Part shown: one piece after another, positions 17,292 to 25,561 of the stretch
Layout: each line of letters opens with the position of its first letter
Position numbering within the stretch: the first letter of the stretch is position 1
Source of the DNA: Io17-Chloro-G2 sp034428715
Lineage (GTDB): Bacteria > Chloroflexota > Dehalococcoidia > Lucifugimonadales > UBA3495
Length of the DNA stretch: 30,555 nucleotides
Assembly (NCBI GenBank): GCA_034428715.1
Contig: DAOUHE010000237.1
Span: 1 to 30,555 of the forward strand
Direction: 5' to 3'
Notes under the pieces: model-generated
Database searches by the model: none
Told to the model about the DNA's origin: nothing
Seen by the model: only the letters and a program-made list of their open reading frames with translations
Position numbers and translations under genes: made by a program

Positions 17292-18056
17292 TCAGACCAG
17301 ATTGACCTTGGCCAGCGTTCTTGGGTCGATGCGCCGCAGGGTGTAAGCCTCTTCAGCGAGCTGGTCGTCTCCCCACCCCTGGTAGTCATCTCTTACGTGA
17401 ATGAACTTACCGGAATACCTGGGGTCCCGGTTTTTCGCCAGAAACAAGCATATGTTCTCCGGGTAGTCGAAGCTGACAATGTCTTCTTCCAGCACCACTT
17501 CGCCGTTTTCCCGGGTCTCGTCCAACAAAACGGTCCGGTTGGGGCCCGGAGCGATGCAGTAGACCAGGACCTGGGGGCTAAGCTCTTTCGCCAGGACGTC
17601 GGCCAGACGGATGACGGCGCATTTGCTGACTCCGTAGGCTGAGTAATTGGGCCGGGGAAATGCCGAGCCACCGCCGGAGAGGAAGATGATGAACCCGTTA
17701 TGCCGGCGTAGTGACGGGATGCAGGTTTGGGTCATGGCCGCTGCCCCGAAAAGGTTGACGTTAAAGGTCTTAAACCAGGCGTCCAGCGGCAAGTTCTCGA
17801 AGGCGCCCACGGGCCCGTGAATTCCCGCGTTATTGATCACGCCGGCTATTGGGAGTCCAGCAAGTTCCGAAGACAGGGCTTGAACCTGGTCCAAGTCGCC
17901 CAGATCCACGGTAAACTCGTGGTAATCAGGGTTGTCAATCGGCGCCGGCGTCCGGCTAACGCCTACGACCCCATATCCTTCCTGTAAAAACCTATGGGCC
18001 AGATGAAAGCCGATGCCCCGGCTAGCGCCGGTGATGAGAATGGTCCCTTTATCCAT
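17292..18056 (-). CDS. Short-chain dehydrogenase/reductase (SDR)
   Basis: A 254-residue classical SDR with TGASRGIG (9-16), VINNAGIHGPVG (73-84), the catalytic Ser near 127 in FLSGGGSAF, and YGVSK (141-145). The later YCIAPGPNRT resembles the PG loop of the family. It should be a cytoplasmic NAD(P)-dependent oxidoreductase. Between an epimerase and an RmlD-like reductase it is probably a sugar-nucleotide modifying step, such as a ketoreduction, but the substrate is not readable. Its ATG (18056) lies inside the last codons of the upstream epimerase gene (8-base overlap), which indicates coupled translation. Confidence 0.88.
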   Translation of the reverse strand: MDKGTILITGASRGIGFHLAHRFLQEGYGVVGVSRTPAPIDNPDYHEFTVDLGDLDQVQALSSELAGLPIAGVINNAGIHGPVGAFENLPLDAWFKTFNVNLFGAAAMTQTCIPSLRRHNGFIIFLSGGGSAFPRPNYSAYGVSKCAVIRLADVLAKELSPQVLVYCIAPGPNRTVLLDETRENGEVVLEEDIVSFDYPENICLFLAKNRDPRYSGKFIHVRDDYQGWGDDQLAEEAYTLRRIDPRTLAKVNLV

Positions 18057-18919
18057 GGCGCGACTTATATTCCTCCCAAATCTGGCCGATCAAACTGTCC
18101 AAGCTTACCACCGGCTTCCAGTCCAATTCCTTTTTGGCCTTTTCCGCCGATGAGATGATGGAAAATCCCCCGCGCTGGGGGTTGGTGGTGATCTGGCCCT
18201 TGCCCACCTGGGCGGCGATGCGGCTGGCCAGTTCGCGCATGGTGACTCGCTCGCCGCAGATTATGTAGGTTTCGCAACCAGCCCGGCCGGTGGAAACGGC
18301 CGCGGCCACCGCCGAGCCCACGTCTGAAGGGTGCATCCACTCTCTTTCGAACCGCCCGTCGCCGGCCAACTCTATGGTGCCCGGATCATTAGCCAGTCCA
18401 ATGAAGTCGTAGATCAGGTTGTCCACGTATGGGAGCGGAGCGGCGATCGGCGCCACGATGAAGTTTGGGCGAAATATGGTGGCCTTCATCCCGTAGGCGT
18501 TGGCGTAGGCGTGCACCATGGATTCCGCAGCACCCTTGCTTCCGGAATAGGGGTGCTGCGGAAACAATGGGCCCTCCTCGTTCACCGCACTCTCGGTGGG
18601 GCCGTGGACTGTCAACGACGAGAAAAATATAAAGCGGCCGACGCCAAGTTGCCGGCATGCCTCCAACAGGTTCAGCGTGCCAAAAGTGTTGACGTTGAAG
18701 AAACCCAGCGGGTCTTGCTGACTGGGCATATTGCCCTTGAGTCCGGCCAGGTGGACCCATCACGTCGGGAGGATTGGCCGCCAGCGTGGCCATTGTGGCA
18801 TCGGCATTGGTGACGTCCATCTCGTCGACGTCGGTCCCTTGGACCTCGCCGAATCTCTCCAGGGCGCGGGTGACTTCTTTTCCCACCACTCCCTTGGCGC
18901 CCGTGACGTGGCACAGCAT
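18049..18919 (-). pseudogene. NAD-dependent sugar epimerase/dehydratase with one frameshift
   Basis: Two overlapping frames together give one extended SDR of about 289 residues. The first part, MLCHVTGAKGVVGKEVT with DVDEMDVTNAD, ends at NPPDVM. The second resumes VHLAGLKGN and carries NTFGTLNLLEACRQLGV, FFSSLTVHG, YSGSK (YxxxK), ATIFRPNFI and a C-terminal ELDWKP motif. Removing one G from the GGG at 18756-18758 restores GAC GTG ATG GTC CAC CTG and a continuous protein. The family includes UDP-glucose 4-epimerase relatives. The start ATG (18919) has GGGAG-type sites upstream. Because conservation continues past the shift, this could be a recent mutation, a sequencing error or ribosomal slippage. 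The exact sugar is unknown. Confidence 0.8.
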
Positions 18920-18939
18920 CTTCTCCCTACCTCCCGATA

Positions 18940-18961
18940 AAAATACCGGCGAAAATACCGG
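18940..18961. repeat. Short tandem direct repeat before the epimerase gene
   Basis: AAAATACCGG occurs at 18940-18949 and again at 18952-18961, a 12-base spacing, in the 54-base gap between the kinase stop and the epimerase start. Whether it is an operator or chance is not known. Confidence 0.45.
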
Positions 18962-18973
18962 TTAAGATTCTAG

Positions 18974-20038
18974 TTAAATTGGCGGAGCCTGACCGGCGCA
19001 AACGATGGCCCGGCTGCCTTGGGGCTCGTAACCTATCTCCAGTTCAACCAACTCCGTTAAGGCTTGGCGGACCGTGGTACGGCGCTCCGGCTGGACCACC
19101 AGCATCAGAAATCCTCCACCTCCGGCGCCGCAGATCTTGCCGCCCAGCGCTCCGGCCTCGATAGCCCGTTGATACCACTGGTCGATATGGACGTTGGATA
19201 TCGTGCTAGCCAGCTTGCGTTTTCGCATCCAGGTCTGGTGCAGCACCGCTCCAAGGATGTCAACGTCAAAACCAGACCGGAACATCCCGTCCAACTCGTG
19301 GGCATGGCAGCGGATCGACAACAGCTCATCCATCAGACATTCAACGTTGGTTTTTTGTTCCGCCAACACCTGGCCCGCGTCCCTGCTCTGTCCGGTATAT
19401 AGCAGTATGAGAGATGGGAACAGCTGGCGCTTGGCCATATCTGCCGAGGCCACCGGGCATACGTCCACTTCGCCATTGGACTTAAACCGTATCGTGTTAA
19501 GGCCACCGTAAGCCGCGGAATAGTGGTCTTGTTTCCCCACCGGCCGGCCCAGGATATCTATCTCAATGTGGGCCGCTTCGTCGGCCAACTGCTCCGGCCC
19601 GGGTGTATCTCCTCTGACCAGATGCAGGGCATGGAGCAGCGCCACGGAGAAGGTCCCGGAGGAGCCCAATCCGTTACCGGCGGGAACGTCGGCCATGCTG
19701 GATATGTCCATGGGGATGTCCAATTCCAGGAATTTCAAGGCCTCCCGTACTATAGGGTGGCTCAACTCATCTGGCGACTGGACGTTTTCCGTGGTCGAAT
19801 AGCTCAACCTGATGCGGTGGCGGCCGGGGTCATCGACTCCCTGTTGAAGAATGGGCCGGCACGTGTTGACGATAACGTAAGTATATTTGTCGATGGCGCT
19901 GCTGACCACGGCGCCGTGCTCCCGCTGGTAAAAAGAAGGCAGATCGGTGCCCCCTCCGGCAAAGCTGATGCGGAAGGGGGCGCGAGTCACTACAAATTCC
20001 GGAGGATTCAAGTATTTCTCCAAAGGGCCGGTTGGCAT
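18974..20038 (-). CDS. GHMP kinase, HddA-like (heptose 7-phosphate kinase type)
   Basis: The 354-residue protein has all GHMP landmarks: RAPFRISFAGGGTDLPSFY (19-37), the ATP-binding PAGNGLGSSGT (119-129), GRPVGKQDHYSAAYGG (164-179) and KICGAGGGGFLML (301-313). The GGGTDLPSF start and KQDHYSAAYGG motif match D-glycero-D-manno-heptose 7-phosphate kinase (HddA), which phosphorylates C1 on the route to GDP-D-glycero-D-manno-heptose. Fucokinase-like sugar kinases are close relatives and cannot be excluded. No gmhA, gmhB or hddC is in the window, so partners would lie elsewhere. It follows the RmlC-like gene by 36 bases. ATG 20038 lacks a strong ribosome site. Confidence 0.85.
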   Translation of the reverse strand: MPTGPLEKYLNPPEFVVTRAPFRISFAGGGTDLPSFYQREHGAVVSSAIDKYTYVIVNTCRPILQQGVDDPGRHRIRLSYSTTENVQSPDELSHPIVREALKFLELDIPMDISSMADVPAGNGLGSSGTFSVALLHALHLVRGDTPGPEQLADEAAHIEIDILGRPVGKQDHYSAAYGGLNTIRFKSNGEVDVCPVASADMAKRQLFPSLILLYTGQSRDAGQVLAEQKTNVECLMDELLSIRCHAHELDGMFRSGFDVDILGAVLHQTWMRKRKLASTISNVHIDQWYQRAIEAGALGGKICGAGGGGFLMLVVQPERRTTVRQALTELVELEIGYEPQGSRAIVCAGQAPPI

Positions 20039-20074
20039 CGGCTCATCGACTCGGCGTTACGCCGGAAGTTTGGC

Positions 20075-20524
20075 CTAGCCTACCTTCAAAGCCCAGTCGT
20101 AGGGTATGTCGTTGTTGATGGGGTCTATGTAAGTGATTTCGGTTGGGTCATGGGGCTCGGTGGCGCAGTTGGCCATTATGACTAGTTTATCGCCGTAGGC
20201 CTTGTACCCGTTGGCGATACCTGGAGGGATCTGCACCAGACAATAGTTGTCCTCGCCGATGAAAAGTTCGGTCACTTCGCCATGGGTGGATGAGCCGGGA
20301 CGGCCGTCGTACATCACGAGCTTGGCGTGGCCTACCATGACGGCGTTGTTCACCGTCATCCGGGAATGGACGTGCCAGCCTTTGACCACGCCGGGCCAGG
20401 CGCAGGAGAAATAGATTTCGCCGAACTGAATAAAGTGGGGGTCCGTGGCTTTGAGCATGTGCATGATTTTGCCACGTTCGTCGGAAATCTGTCTGAGTGG
20501 GATAACATTGACGCCGTCAATCAC
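20075..20524 (-). CDS. RmlC-like cupin, sugar 3,5-epimerase family
   Basis: The 149-residue protein is a single cupin resembling dTDP-4-dehydrorhamnose 3,5-epimerase relatives. It begins VNVIPLRQISDERGKIMHML, has GEIYFSCAWPGVVKGWHVHSRMT with the His pair (51, 53) replacing the usual KGxH motif, then LVQIPPGIANGYKAYGD and TEPHDPTEI. At about 150 residues it is shorter than RmlC (about 180). It likely epimerises or isomerises a 4-keto nucleotide sugar in the cytoplasm. Adjacent kinase, epimerase, SDR and reductase genes suggest one deoxy-sugar or heptose route. The start is GTG at 20524, overlapping the stop of a truncated methyltransferase by 8 bases. Confidence 0.85.
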   Translation of the reverse strand: MIDGVNVIPLRQISDERGKIMHMLKATDPHFIQFGEIYFSCAWPGVVKGWHVHSRMTVNNAVMVGHAKLVMYDGRPGSSTHGEVTELFIGEDNYCLVQIPPGIANGYKAYGDKLVIMANCATEPHDPTEITYIDPINNDIPYDWALKVG

Positions 20525-20828
20525 GACTCACGCGGCCCTGAGGAGTTGCCGTTACCGACGAGTAGTAGTCGTCATTGTAGAGGGAGCCAGGGTCCTCGCT
20601 GTGAGAGGCGTTCCAAACGTGGCCGCAACCGGGACAGAACACGATCTCTAACCGGCAATCCGGAGCCTGGACGGCCGGCTCCCGGGTGGCGAATAGCTGG
20701 GCGCACGAAGCGGGGACCCGGTCCACCGATAGGATAGGCTCCCGTTGGGCGCCGCTGCAGGCCGGACATGCCGAGGCGATTTCGATTGGATCCAAGCCGG
20801 GATTCAACCCGGGATTCAAGCTAGACAT
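20517..20828 (-). pseudogene. Truncated methyltransferase: N-terminal zinc-binding domain only
   Basis: The frame gives about 103 residues starting MSSLNPGLNPGLDP. It shows the double CxxC zinc ribbon CPAC (33-36) and CPGC, then GHVWNASHSEDPGSLYNDDYY, as in the N-terminal domain of sugar C-methyltransferase-type proteins (PF08421 type). Full-length relatives continue for some 250-300 residues through a SAM-binding domain, which is absent. The frame stops with TGA 8 bases inside the next gene. The remainder appears deleted, leaving the zinc domain directly against the RmlC-like gene. The first ATG (20828) overlaps the TGA of the GT2 gene as TGATG. A stand-alone zinc protein is less likely. Confidence 0.72.
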
Positions 20829-21835
20829 CAGGCAGCTCGCCTGGCCCTCCTCATGCGGAGAATGCGGTTGGTGAAGTTGCTCCGGTAGAAATCCCTTATA
20901 TTGGCGAACCATCCGTATGGCAGGAAAAAGGTGCAGAAGTAAACGAGAGCGAATTTCTTTTGATTCAAGTGGCCGCGCAGGAAAACCCGGGCTTCGGAGA
21001 AGTTGCCCGTTTCCCACGCGCCGACGCCGGAGAGGTATTCCAGCCGAACCAGGAACGAGTTAAGCTCATCGCCGTACCTGGTGGCGATATCCGGGTATTT
21101 GGATACCAGGTTGCCGAGGGCCCACTTGGCTTCGGCCGGCCGGGAAACCATACCCTTCTTCCAGGGTTTATCCTCCAGGCTGTACACCCGGCACCGGCTG
21201 AGCGGGGCGTCAACGTAGTCGATCAGGCCCTGGTAGGCCATCCTCAAGGTCAAATCGTAGTCCGCTACCCGGGTGTACCGCTCGTCGAAGATGAATTCCA
21301 GCTTATCCAGGGCTTCCCGGCGAAACATCATGGACGAAGAAAGGACAAAATTCTGGGCCAGCAGGTGGCCAAAGGCCTCCCCCCGATGTGGAGGAGTGGT
21401 GTCAAAAACAAGGGAGCGGTCACCAGAGGCGTCAAAAAAGGTCGAGTCGCAATAGACCATCCCGACCCTTGGATCTGCCTTAAAGAGCTCCAGTTGACGT
21501 TCTAATTTGTCGGGCAGCCATATGTCATCCGCGTCGAGGATCGCAAAATACTGGCCTTGCGCCATCTTGAAGGCCCTGTTTCGCGCCTGGCTCAATGGAA
21601 TGTTGGTCTCGTTGCTAAAGCAGCGCACCCTTTCCCCATAACTGGCGGCGATCCGGGCGGAGTCGTCTACCGATGCGTTATCCCAGAAGATTATCTCCCA
21701 GTCTTGGAAGGATTGGGCGAATGCGCTGTCCAACGTTTCGCGGACATACTGGGCCTCATTGAAGCAGTTGACTATGATGCTGACTTCCGGCATTCTTTCG
21801 GCCTTGCCCAAATCTGGCCGGTTCTTTCCCGGCAT
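20828..21835 (-). CDS. Family 2 glycosyltransferase (GT-A fold)
   Basis: GT2 protein of about 335 residues. It has PEVSIIVNCFNEAQYVRETLDSAFAQS at the start, DWEIIFWDNAS, ARNRAFKMA and the metal-binding FAILDADDIWLPDKLERQ, then SSSMMFRREALDKLEF and RVADYDLTLRMA. These are typical of inverting glycosyltransferases acting at the inner membrane face. The C-terminal 100 residues are helical, with a hydrophobic patch near FALVYFCTFFLPYGWF that may attach to the membrane. The start is uncertain: ATG 21835 just after the stop of the ABC exporter (21852), or ATG 21793 directly before the first strand, which has a weak AAGG upstream. The donor sugar is unknown. Confidence 0.88.
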   Translation of the reverse strand: MPGKNRPDLGKAERMPEVSIIVNCFNEAQYVRETLDSAFAQSFQDWEIIFWDNASVDDSARIAASYGERVRCFSNETNIPLSQARNRAFKMAQGQYFAILDADDIWLPDKLERQLELFKADPRVGMVYCDSTFFDASGDRSLVFDTTPPHRGEAFGHLLAQNFVLSSSMMFRREALDKLEFIFDERYTRVADYDLTLRMAYQGLIDYVDAPLSRCRVYSLEDKPWKKGMVSRPAEAKWALGNLVSKYPDIATRYGDELNSFLVRLEYLSGVGAWETGNFSEARVFLRGHLNQKKFALVYFCTFFLPYGWFANIRDFYRSNFTNRILRMRRARRAA

Positions 21836-21851
21836 TTGATTCGGTATCTGG

Positions 21852-23663
21852 TTAAGCGTGAATCTGAAGATCGAAGAGGCGGCTGTACCCACCTTCTTGC
21901 TCCAGCAGGTTTTGATGGTTGCCCTGCTCGGTCAGGCGCCCGTCCTCCAGTACGATGATCTGGTCTGCCTGGCGAATGGTTGACAGGCGGTGCGCTATCA
22001 CGATCAGCGTTTTCTCGCTGCGTATCTCGTCCAGTCCCTGTCCTATGAGGTATTCCGACTCGGAATCCAGCGCGCTGGTAGGTTCGTCCAGGATGATGAT
22101 GTCCGGGTTCTGGAGCATCACTTGGGCGATGCCAAGCCTCTGCCGTTGTCCCACGGATAACCTCACGCCCCGGTCCCCCACCTCGGTGTCGTATCCCATT
22201 GGGGTTTCCATGATGAAGTCGTGGGCATAGGCGCGCTTCGCCGCCGCTTCGACTCGTTCCCGGGTGGGGTTCTCTACTCCGTAAGCGATGTTATTGTAAA
22301 TAGTGTCGTTGAATAGGAATGTTTCCTGGTTCAGGTATCCTACGGACCGCCGCAGTGACGTCAGGTCGAGTTCTTTGATCGCCACTCCATCCATGCGAAC
22401 CGTTCCCATGTTAGCGTCCCGCAGCCGTGGGATCAGGTCCACCAAGGTCGATTTGCCTGCGCCCGAGCGGCCCACCAGAGCCGTCATCGACCCCTTGGGA
22501 ATGGTGAAGGAAACATCCTTCAAGGCCCAGGGTTCTTCGCCTTCGTCATAGTAGCTGAAGCTAACGTTATCGAACTCGATCTCGTGTTTCAATCCGTTGA
22601 AAGCGACAGTCCCACTTGTCATCTTGTGGGCCTCATAAGCCTCTTCTATCAACCTTTGCAGGTTCACAAGACTGGCCGATTCTAACGCGATGGACTGGCG
22701 GGATGCGTTTAGCTGGTTGGCAAGGGGCATGGTGCGCAGCAATATCACCATCAGCACCCCCAGGGTTGCGAGGCTAACGCCCAGGAACTCCCCGCCGAAA
22801 TACAGCATGCCAAAGAGACCCAGCAAAAACACCGGTTCGACGGCTAAGTTTACGCTGCCGGAAAGCATCACTCCTTTGAGTCTGGCGCCTCTGGCGATGT
22901 CGGCAAATTTGGCGACTCTATTGGCCGCACTTTGCTCCAGACCGCGCATCTTGATCAACCGGACAGCCGATAACTCCTCCACGATCGAAGCGTAAAAATC
23001 ATCGTAGTTGTTGGTGACCTGTTGCCCGGTCTTCCTGGAAACCGGCAAGATGGTTTGGCCCACTATCAATAAGGCGGTCACGGCCGTAGTCAATGCTATC
23101 AATGTCATAAGGGGCGAGATCGCCAGCAGTAAACCGACGTAGATCACTACCATAAACATGGTTGCCACCAGATTCATGATCCCGGCGGCCACCGAGCCGG
23201 CCCGGTGGGCCTCAATGGTCAAGGCGGACAACAACGCACCTTGCCTTTGTTGGGAGTGGAATTGGAGGTCCGAGACAATGAAGGCGCTGAACCCTTGATT
23301 GCGGAGACGTGCCGTAACCCTTTCCACCACACGTGCGCTGAAGAAGACCCGCCCGAAGTTGAGCACTTGGCGCAGGATCATGGGAATGAAAGCCATGCTC
23401 AGCAGCCCCACCAAGGTCAGGGGAATCCCTATCGCCCCGGCTACTGTAAGCATCCGGCGCATGAATGTTGGAAGCTGTTCGGCGTCAAAAGCTGCCCCAC
23501 CGTCCTCAACATAGGTCAAGATCGGCAAGAGCATCGAAAAGCCCACGGCCTCGGTTATGCTCACGCAAACCGCGAGGATGCCGAAGGAAACCGCCTCCTT
23601 CTTGCTTATCAGCCGCAACACCGGGCCGATGGAACTCAATCGATTTGAAATGAATCCTGGCAT
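21852..23663 (-). CDS. Full-length ABC exporter (MsbA/PglK type)
   Basis: The 603-residue protein has an N-terminal six-helix membrane domain (about 25-320) and a C-terminal nucleotide-binding domain. Landmarks are Walker A GRSGAGKST (398-406), the Q-loop LNQETFLF, the signature LSVGQRQR (502-509), Walker B IIILDEPTSALD (522-533) and the switch His 558 in IAHRLS. Homodimers of this type move lipids or lipid-linked oligosaccharides across the inner membrane. No Wzx-type flippase lies in the window, so this is the best candidate for moving the undecaprenyl-linked glycan (inference). The signature reads LSVGQ instead of LSGGQ. It lies 54 bases downstream of the cytidylyltransferase pseudogene and ends 16 bases before the preferred start of the GT2 gene. 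Confidence 0.9.
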   Translation of the reverse strand: MPGFISNRLSSIGPVLRLISKKEAVSFGILAVCVSITEAVGFSMLLPILTYVEDGGAAFDAEQLPTFMRRMLTVAGAIGIPLTLVGLLSMAFIPMILRQVLNFGRVFFSARVVERVTARLRNQGFSAFIVSDLQFHSQQRQGALLSALTIEAHRAGSVAAGIMNLVATMFMVVIYVGLLLAISPLMTLIALTTAVTALLIVGQTILPVSRKTGQQVTNNYDDFYASIVEELSAVRLIKMRGLEQSAANRVAKFADIARGARLKGVMLSGSVNLAVEPVFLLGLFGMLYFGGEFLGVSLATLGVLMVILLRTMPLANQLNASRQSIALESASLVNLQRLIEEAYEAHKMTSGTVAFNGLKHEIEFDNVSFSYYDEGEEPWALKDVSFTIPKGSMTALVGRSGAGKSTLVDLIPRLRDANMGTVRMDGVAIKELDLTSLRRSVGYLNQETFLFNDTIYNNIAYGVENPTRERVEAAAKRAYAHDFIMETPMGYDTEVGDRGVRLSVGQRQRLGIAQVMLQNPDIIILDEPTSALDSESEYLIGQGLDEIRSEKTLIVIAHRLSTIRQADQIIVLEDGRLTEQGNHQNLLEQEGGYSRLFDLQIHA

Positions 23664-23717
23664 CCTAAAAATCCGGCGCGGGATGGCAATAACCAGAATG
23701 TCCGCGCATGTCTGGGA

Positions 23718-24443
23718 TCACCTTATGATCCCCGAGGACGTGGCCAGCTGGTCGTACTGAACCTCATAATAGGCGTCCTGGGAAGTCGCTTTGAGGATGC
23801 TTTCGGCGATGATCAAGTCTTCGTCTGTCTTGATTATCACCGAAGATCTTTTGCTAACGGGGAAGTAGCCCAGCTTCCCGCAAAGCAGGGCGTATCCTAG
23901 GCGCTGGAATGTTTTCATGAATGTCTCGGTCCGCCACATCATTATCGAGTAAACGTAGGTTTGCACTGGAGTCAGGTCTTGGGTCTTGGCGAAGATCTCG
24001 TTTACCCTGAAGTTCACCGGCTCTCCCAGGTACAAGCCATGAACTTGGTGGTCCTCGACGGTGATCAAAGAGTCCAGATCATGTTCAACGAAGTATTCGA
24101 TGACCGACCGGACTTCCTCTCCAGTCTGTAGCGGCGATATCGGATTCACCCAGGCGACGACGTCCGACGGATGCTTCTGCATGAAGTCGTACACGACATC
24201 GTCCGATTTGGTGTCCGATGACCCTAATTCCTCCGGCCTCAGGTAATGATCTATACCGTAACGGTCTGCCACGGCCTCGAATACGGCTCCGTCGGAGTTT
24301 AGGACCACCCGGTTAAACACACCGGAGGATTTGGCGGCCTAGATGGCGTAGGAGATCAATGGTTGCCCATTTAAAAGGGCAAGGTTCTTCATCTTTAGTC
24401 TCTCGCTGCCCATCCGGGCCGGGACCATTGCCACAATATTCAT
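23718..24443 (-). pseudogene. CMP-sugar (NeuA-like) cytidylyltransferase with in-frame amber codon
   Basis: A strong ribosome site precedes ATG 24443. The frame reads MNIVAMVPARMGSERLKMKN, the nucleotide-binding start of NeuA-type cytidylyltransferases, then LLNGQPLISYAI and a TAG at 24339-24341 (residue 35). It then continues AAKSSGVFNRVVLNSD and runs intact to 23718, with WVNPISPLQTGEEV and IKTDEDLIIAE. Full length would be 241 residues, normal for enzymes that activate acidic sugars (Neu5Ac, Leg, Pse, Kdo) with CTP. Only one base separates the TAG from several sense codons. Everything downstream remains conserved, so the change is recent, an error or read through. The exact sugar is not known. 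Confidence 0.8.
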
Positions 24444-24451
24444 GTGGGATT

Positions 24452-24457
24452 CTCCTT
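24452..24457 (-). promoter_or_regulatory. Strong ribosome site of the interrupted cytidylyltransferase
   Basis: AAGGAG on the minus strand (within AAAAGGAGA) ends 8 bases before ATG 24443. It fixes the start upstream of the amber codon and shows that the gene is broken, not simply shorter. The 231-base stretch 24444-24674 holds no recognised gene besides this site. Confidence 0.7.
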
Positions 24458-24674
24458 TTGACCAGCGTATCTAAGATTTTCGGTCCCATGGTATGGCTCC
24501 CGGAATTCTAACCCCGATTGGGATTTCAATTTGGGCTTTTGAGCGATTCCGTTTGTACGCAACATCTATCCCCACGGCTGCCGATGTTCTTCAATCTTGA
24601 TGCTAGAATGTTTCCAAGGGGAGTATTTACCGAGACTGGCATTCAGGTTAGCCAAATGATGCAGCCCGAATCCA

Positions 24675-25195
24675 TCACCTAGAAGATCTCGCCCTGTCGA
24701 TCATAATACGAGCGGTGCGGCGCAATGGGCGGAGAGGGCTTTTAATTTTTCTTTCTATATTTTCGAACGACAATTGGGATGGAACTCTTTGAAAGGCGCT
24801 ATTTAATCTCTTGTGGATCCCTACATCATTTTCAAAATCCTCTCCCTGCATCTCAACCATTTCACGCAACACCGCGGCGCAATGATGGTAAAGCTCCAAG
24901 TCCAATCTGTTGTTTTGTTCAATGATGTCCACGATCTGGCGTGGCACCTCTGTGATAGGAGGGCGTCTTTCGGTAACATTCCTAATTCGGTAAAGTGGCA
25001 TTCGCCATCCAAAAATCCTTTTCATAAGGACGACAGACACATCGTAGCGTTCTAAGAGCCCAACTACCGAAAAATGCTCCCGCAGATTCTTTTTGGCTTG
25101 CTCCAGCGTGTCGGGTGAGCAATTCCCAAAACCCACATCTTCGCCTACGCCAGCGATGAACCTCGTTTGGGCATTGTTCACATACATGGTTGAGG
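24675..25195 (-). pseudogene. C-terminal part of a sulfotransferase (Sulfotransfer_2-like)
   Basis: About 170 residues from the YVNNAQTRFIAG region to the stop at 24675 resemble PAPS-dependent sulfotransferases of the heparan/chondroitin type. Typical motifs are AKKNLREHFSVVGLLERYD, VLMKRIFGW..PLYRIRNVT and IIEQNNRLDLELYHHC. The N-terminal PAPS-binding loop is missing. Upstream the reading changes into an unrelated methyltransferase in another frame, so this is the surviving 3' end of a deleted gene. The product probably cannot use PAPS. Sulfation of the glycan may once have been part of this cluster. Confidence 0.7.
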
Positions 25196-25199
25196 TCTG

Positions 25200-25545
25200 A
25201 TATTGGCAAGCAGTGCAGATCGGCGGCAAATGTGAACCCGCCTCGATTCGTCATATCCGAAGCGTGGTAGCGGTGCTTCTGAAAGTAAGGCTGAAAAGGG
25301 GATCTACCCGCTCCGGCATCGAACACCAGGGAGCCCGCTGGAATCTGTTCAGCGGTTGCTTTTATGAATTGGGTGATGGCCCAGTTTTCCGAATCCGAAC
25401 GAAACCAGAAACTGTTCCTACCAGGCCCCAAGGTCATCACCCATTCAGCGGCTATCGATACCAAGGCGAAAAACCGCCGCGGGCCCTCAGTCTCACCTTT
25501 CTCCGCTAACCGCAGCGCCTTATGCCAAAGCAAACTCATTCCCAT
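25200..25545 (-). pseudogene. N-terminal part of a class I SAM methyltransferase
   Basis: From ATG 25545 the frame reads MGMSLLWHKALRLAEKG. It has SLVFDAGAGRSPFQPYFQKHRYH (SAM-binding motif near residues 72-95) and the acidic loop through AADLHCLPISD. After that, near position 25200, it loses similarity and runs on in a different frame from the sulfotransferase tail. The rest of the catalytic domain is missing, so a deletion or assembly join removed it. It lies 16 bases downstream of the CmcI-like gene. Confidence 0.68.
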
Positions 25546-25561
25546 TGCTGGCCCCCGCCGG

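Noticed and set aside
17264..17389. Upstream 42-codon extension of the RmlD-like gene
   Set aside because: It runs into the SDR gene and is low in conserved residues; the Rossmann strand starts right after ATG 17263.
18389..18740. Continuation of the epimerase first frame past the frameshift
   Set aside because: After NPPDVM the frame loses all similarity and lies under the conserved second frame, so it is out-of-frame readout.
20829..21017. Long N-terminal extension of the truncated methyltransferase
   Set aside because: It overlaps the end of the GT2 gene in another frame and does not resemble the family; ATG 20828 with a TGATG coupling is preferred.
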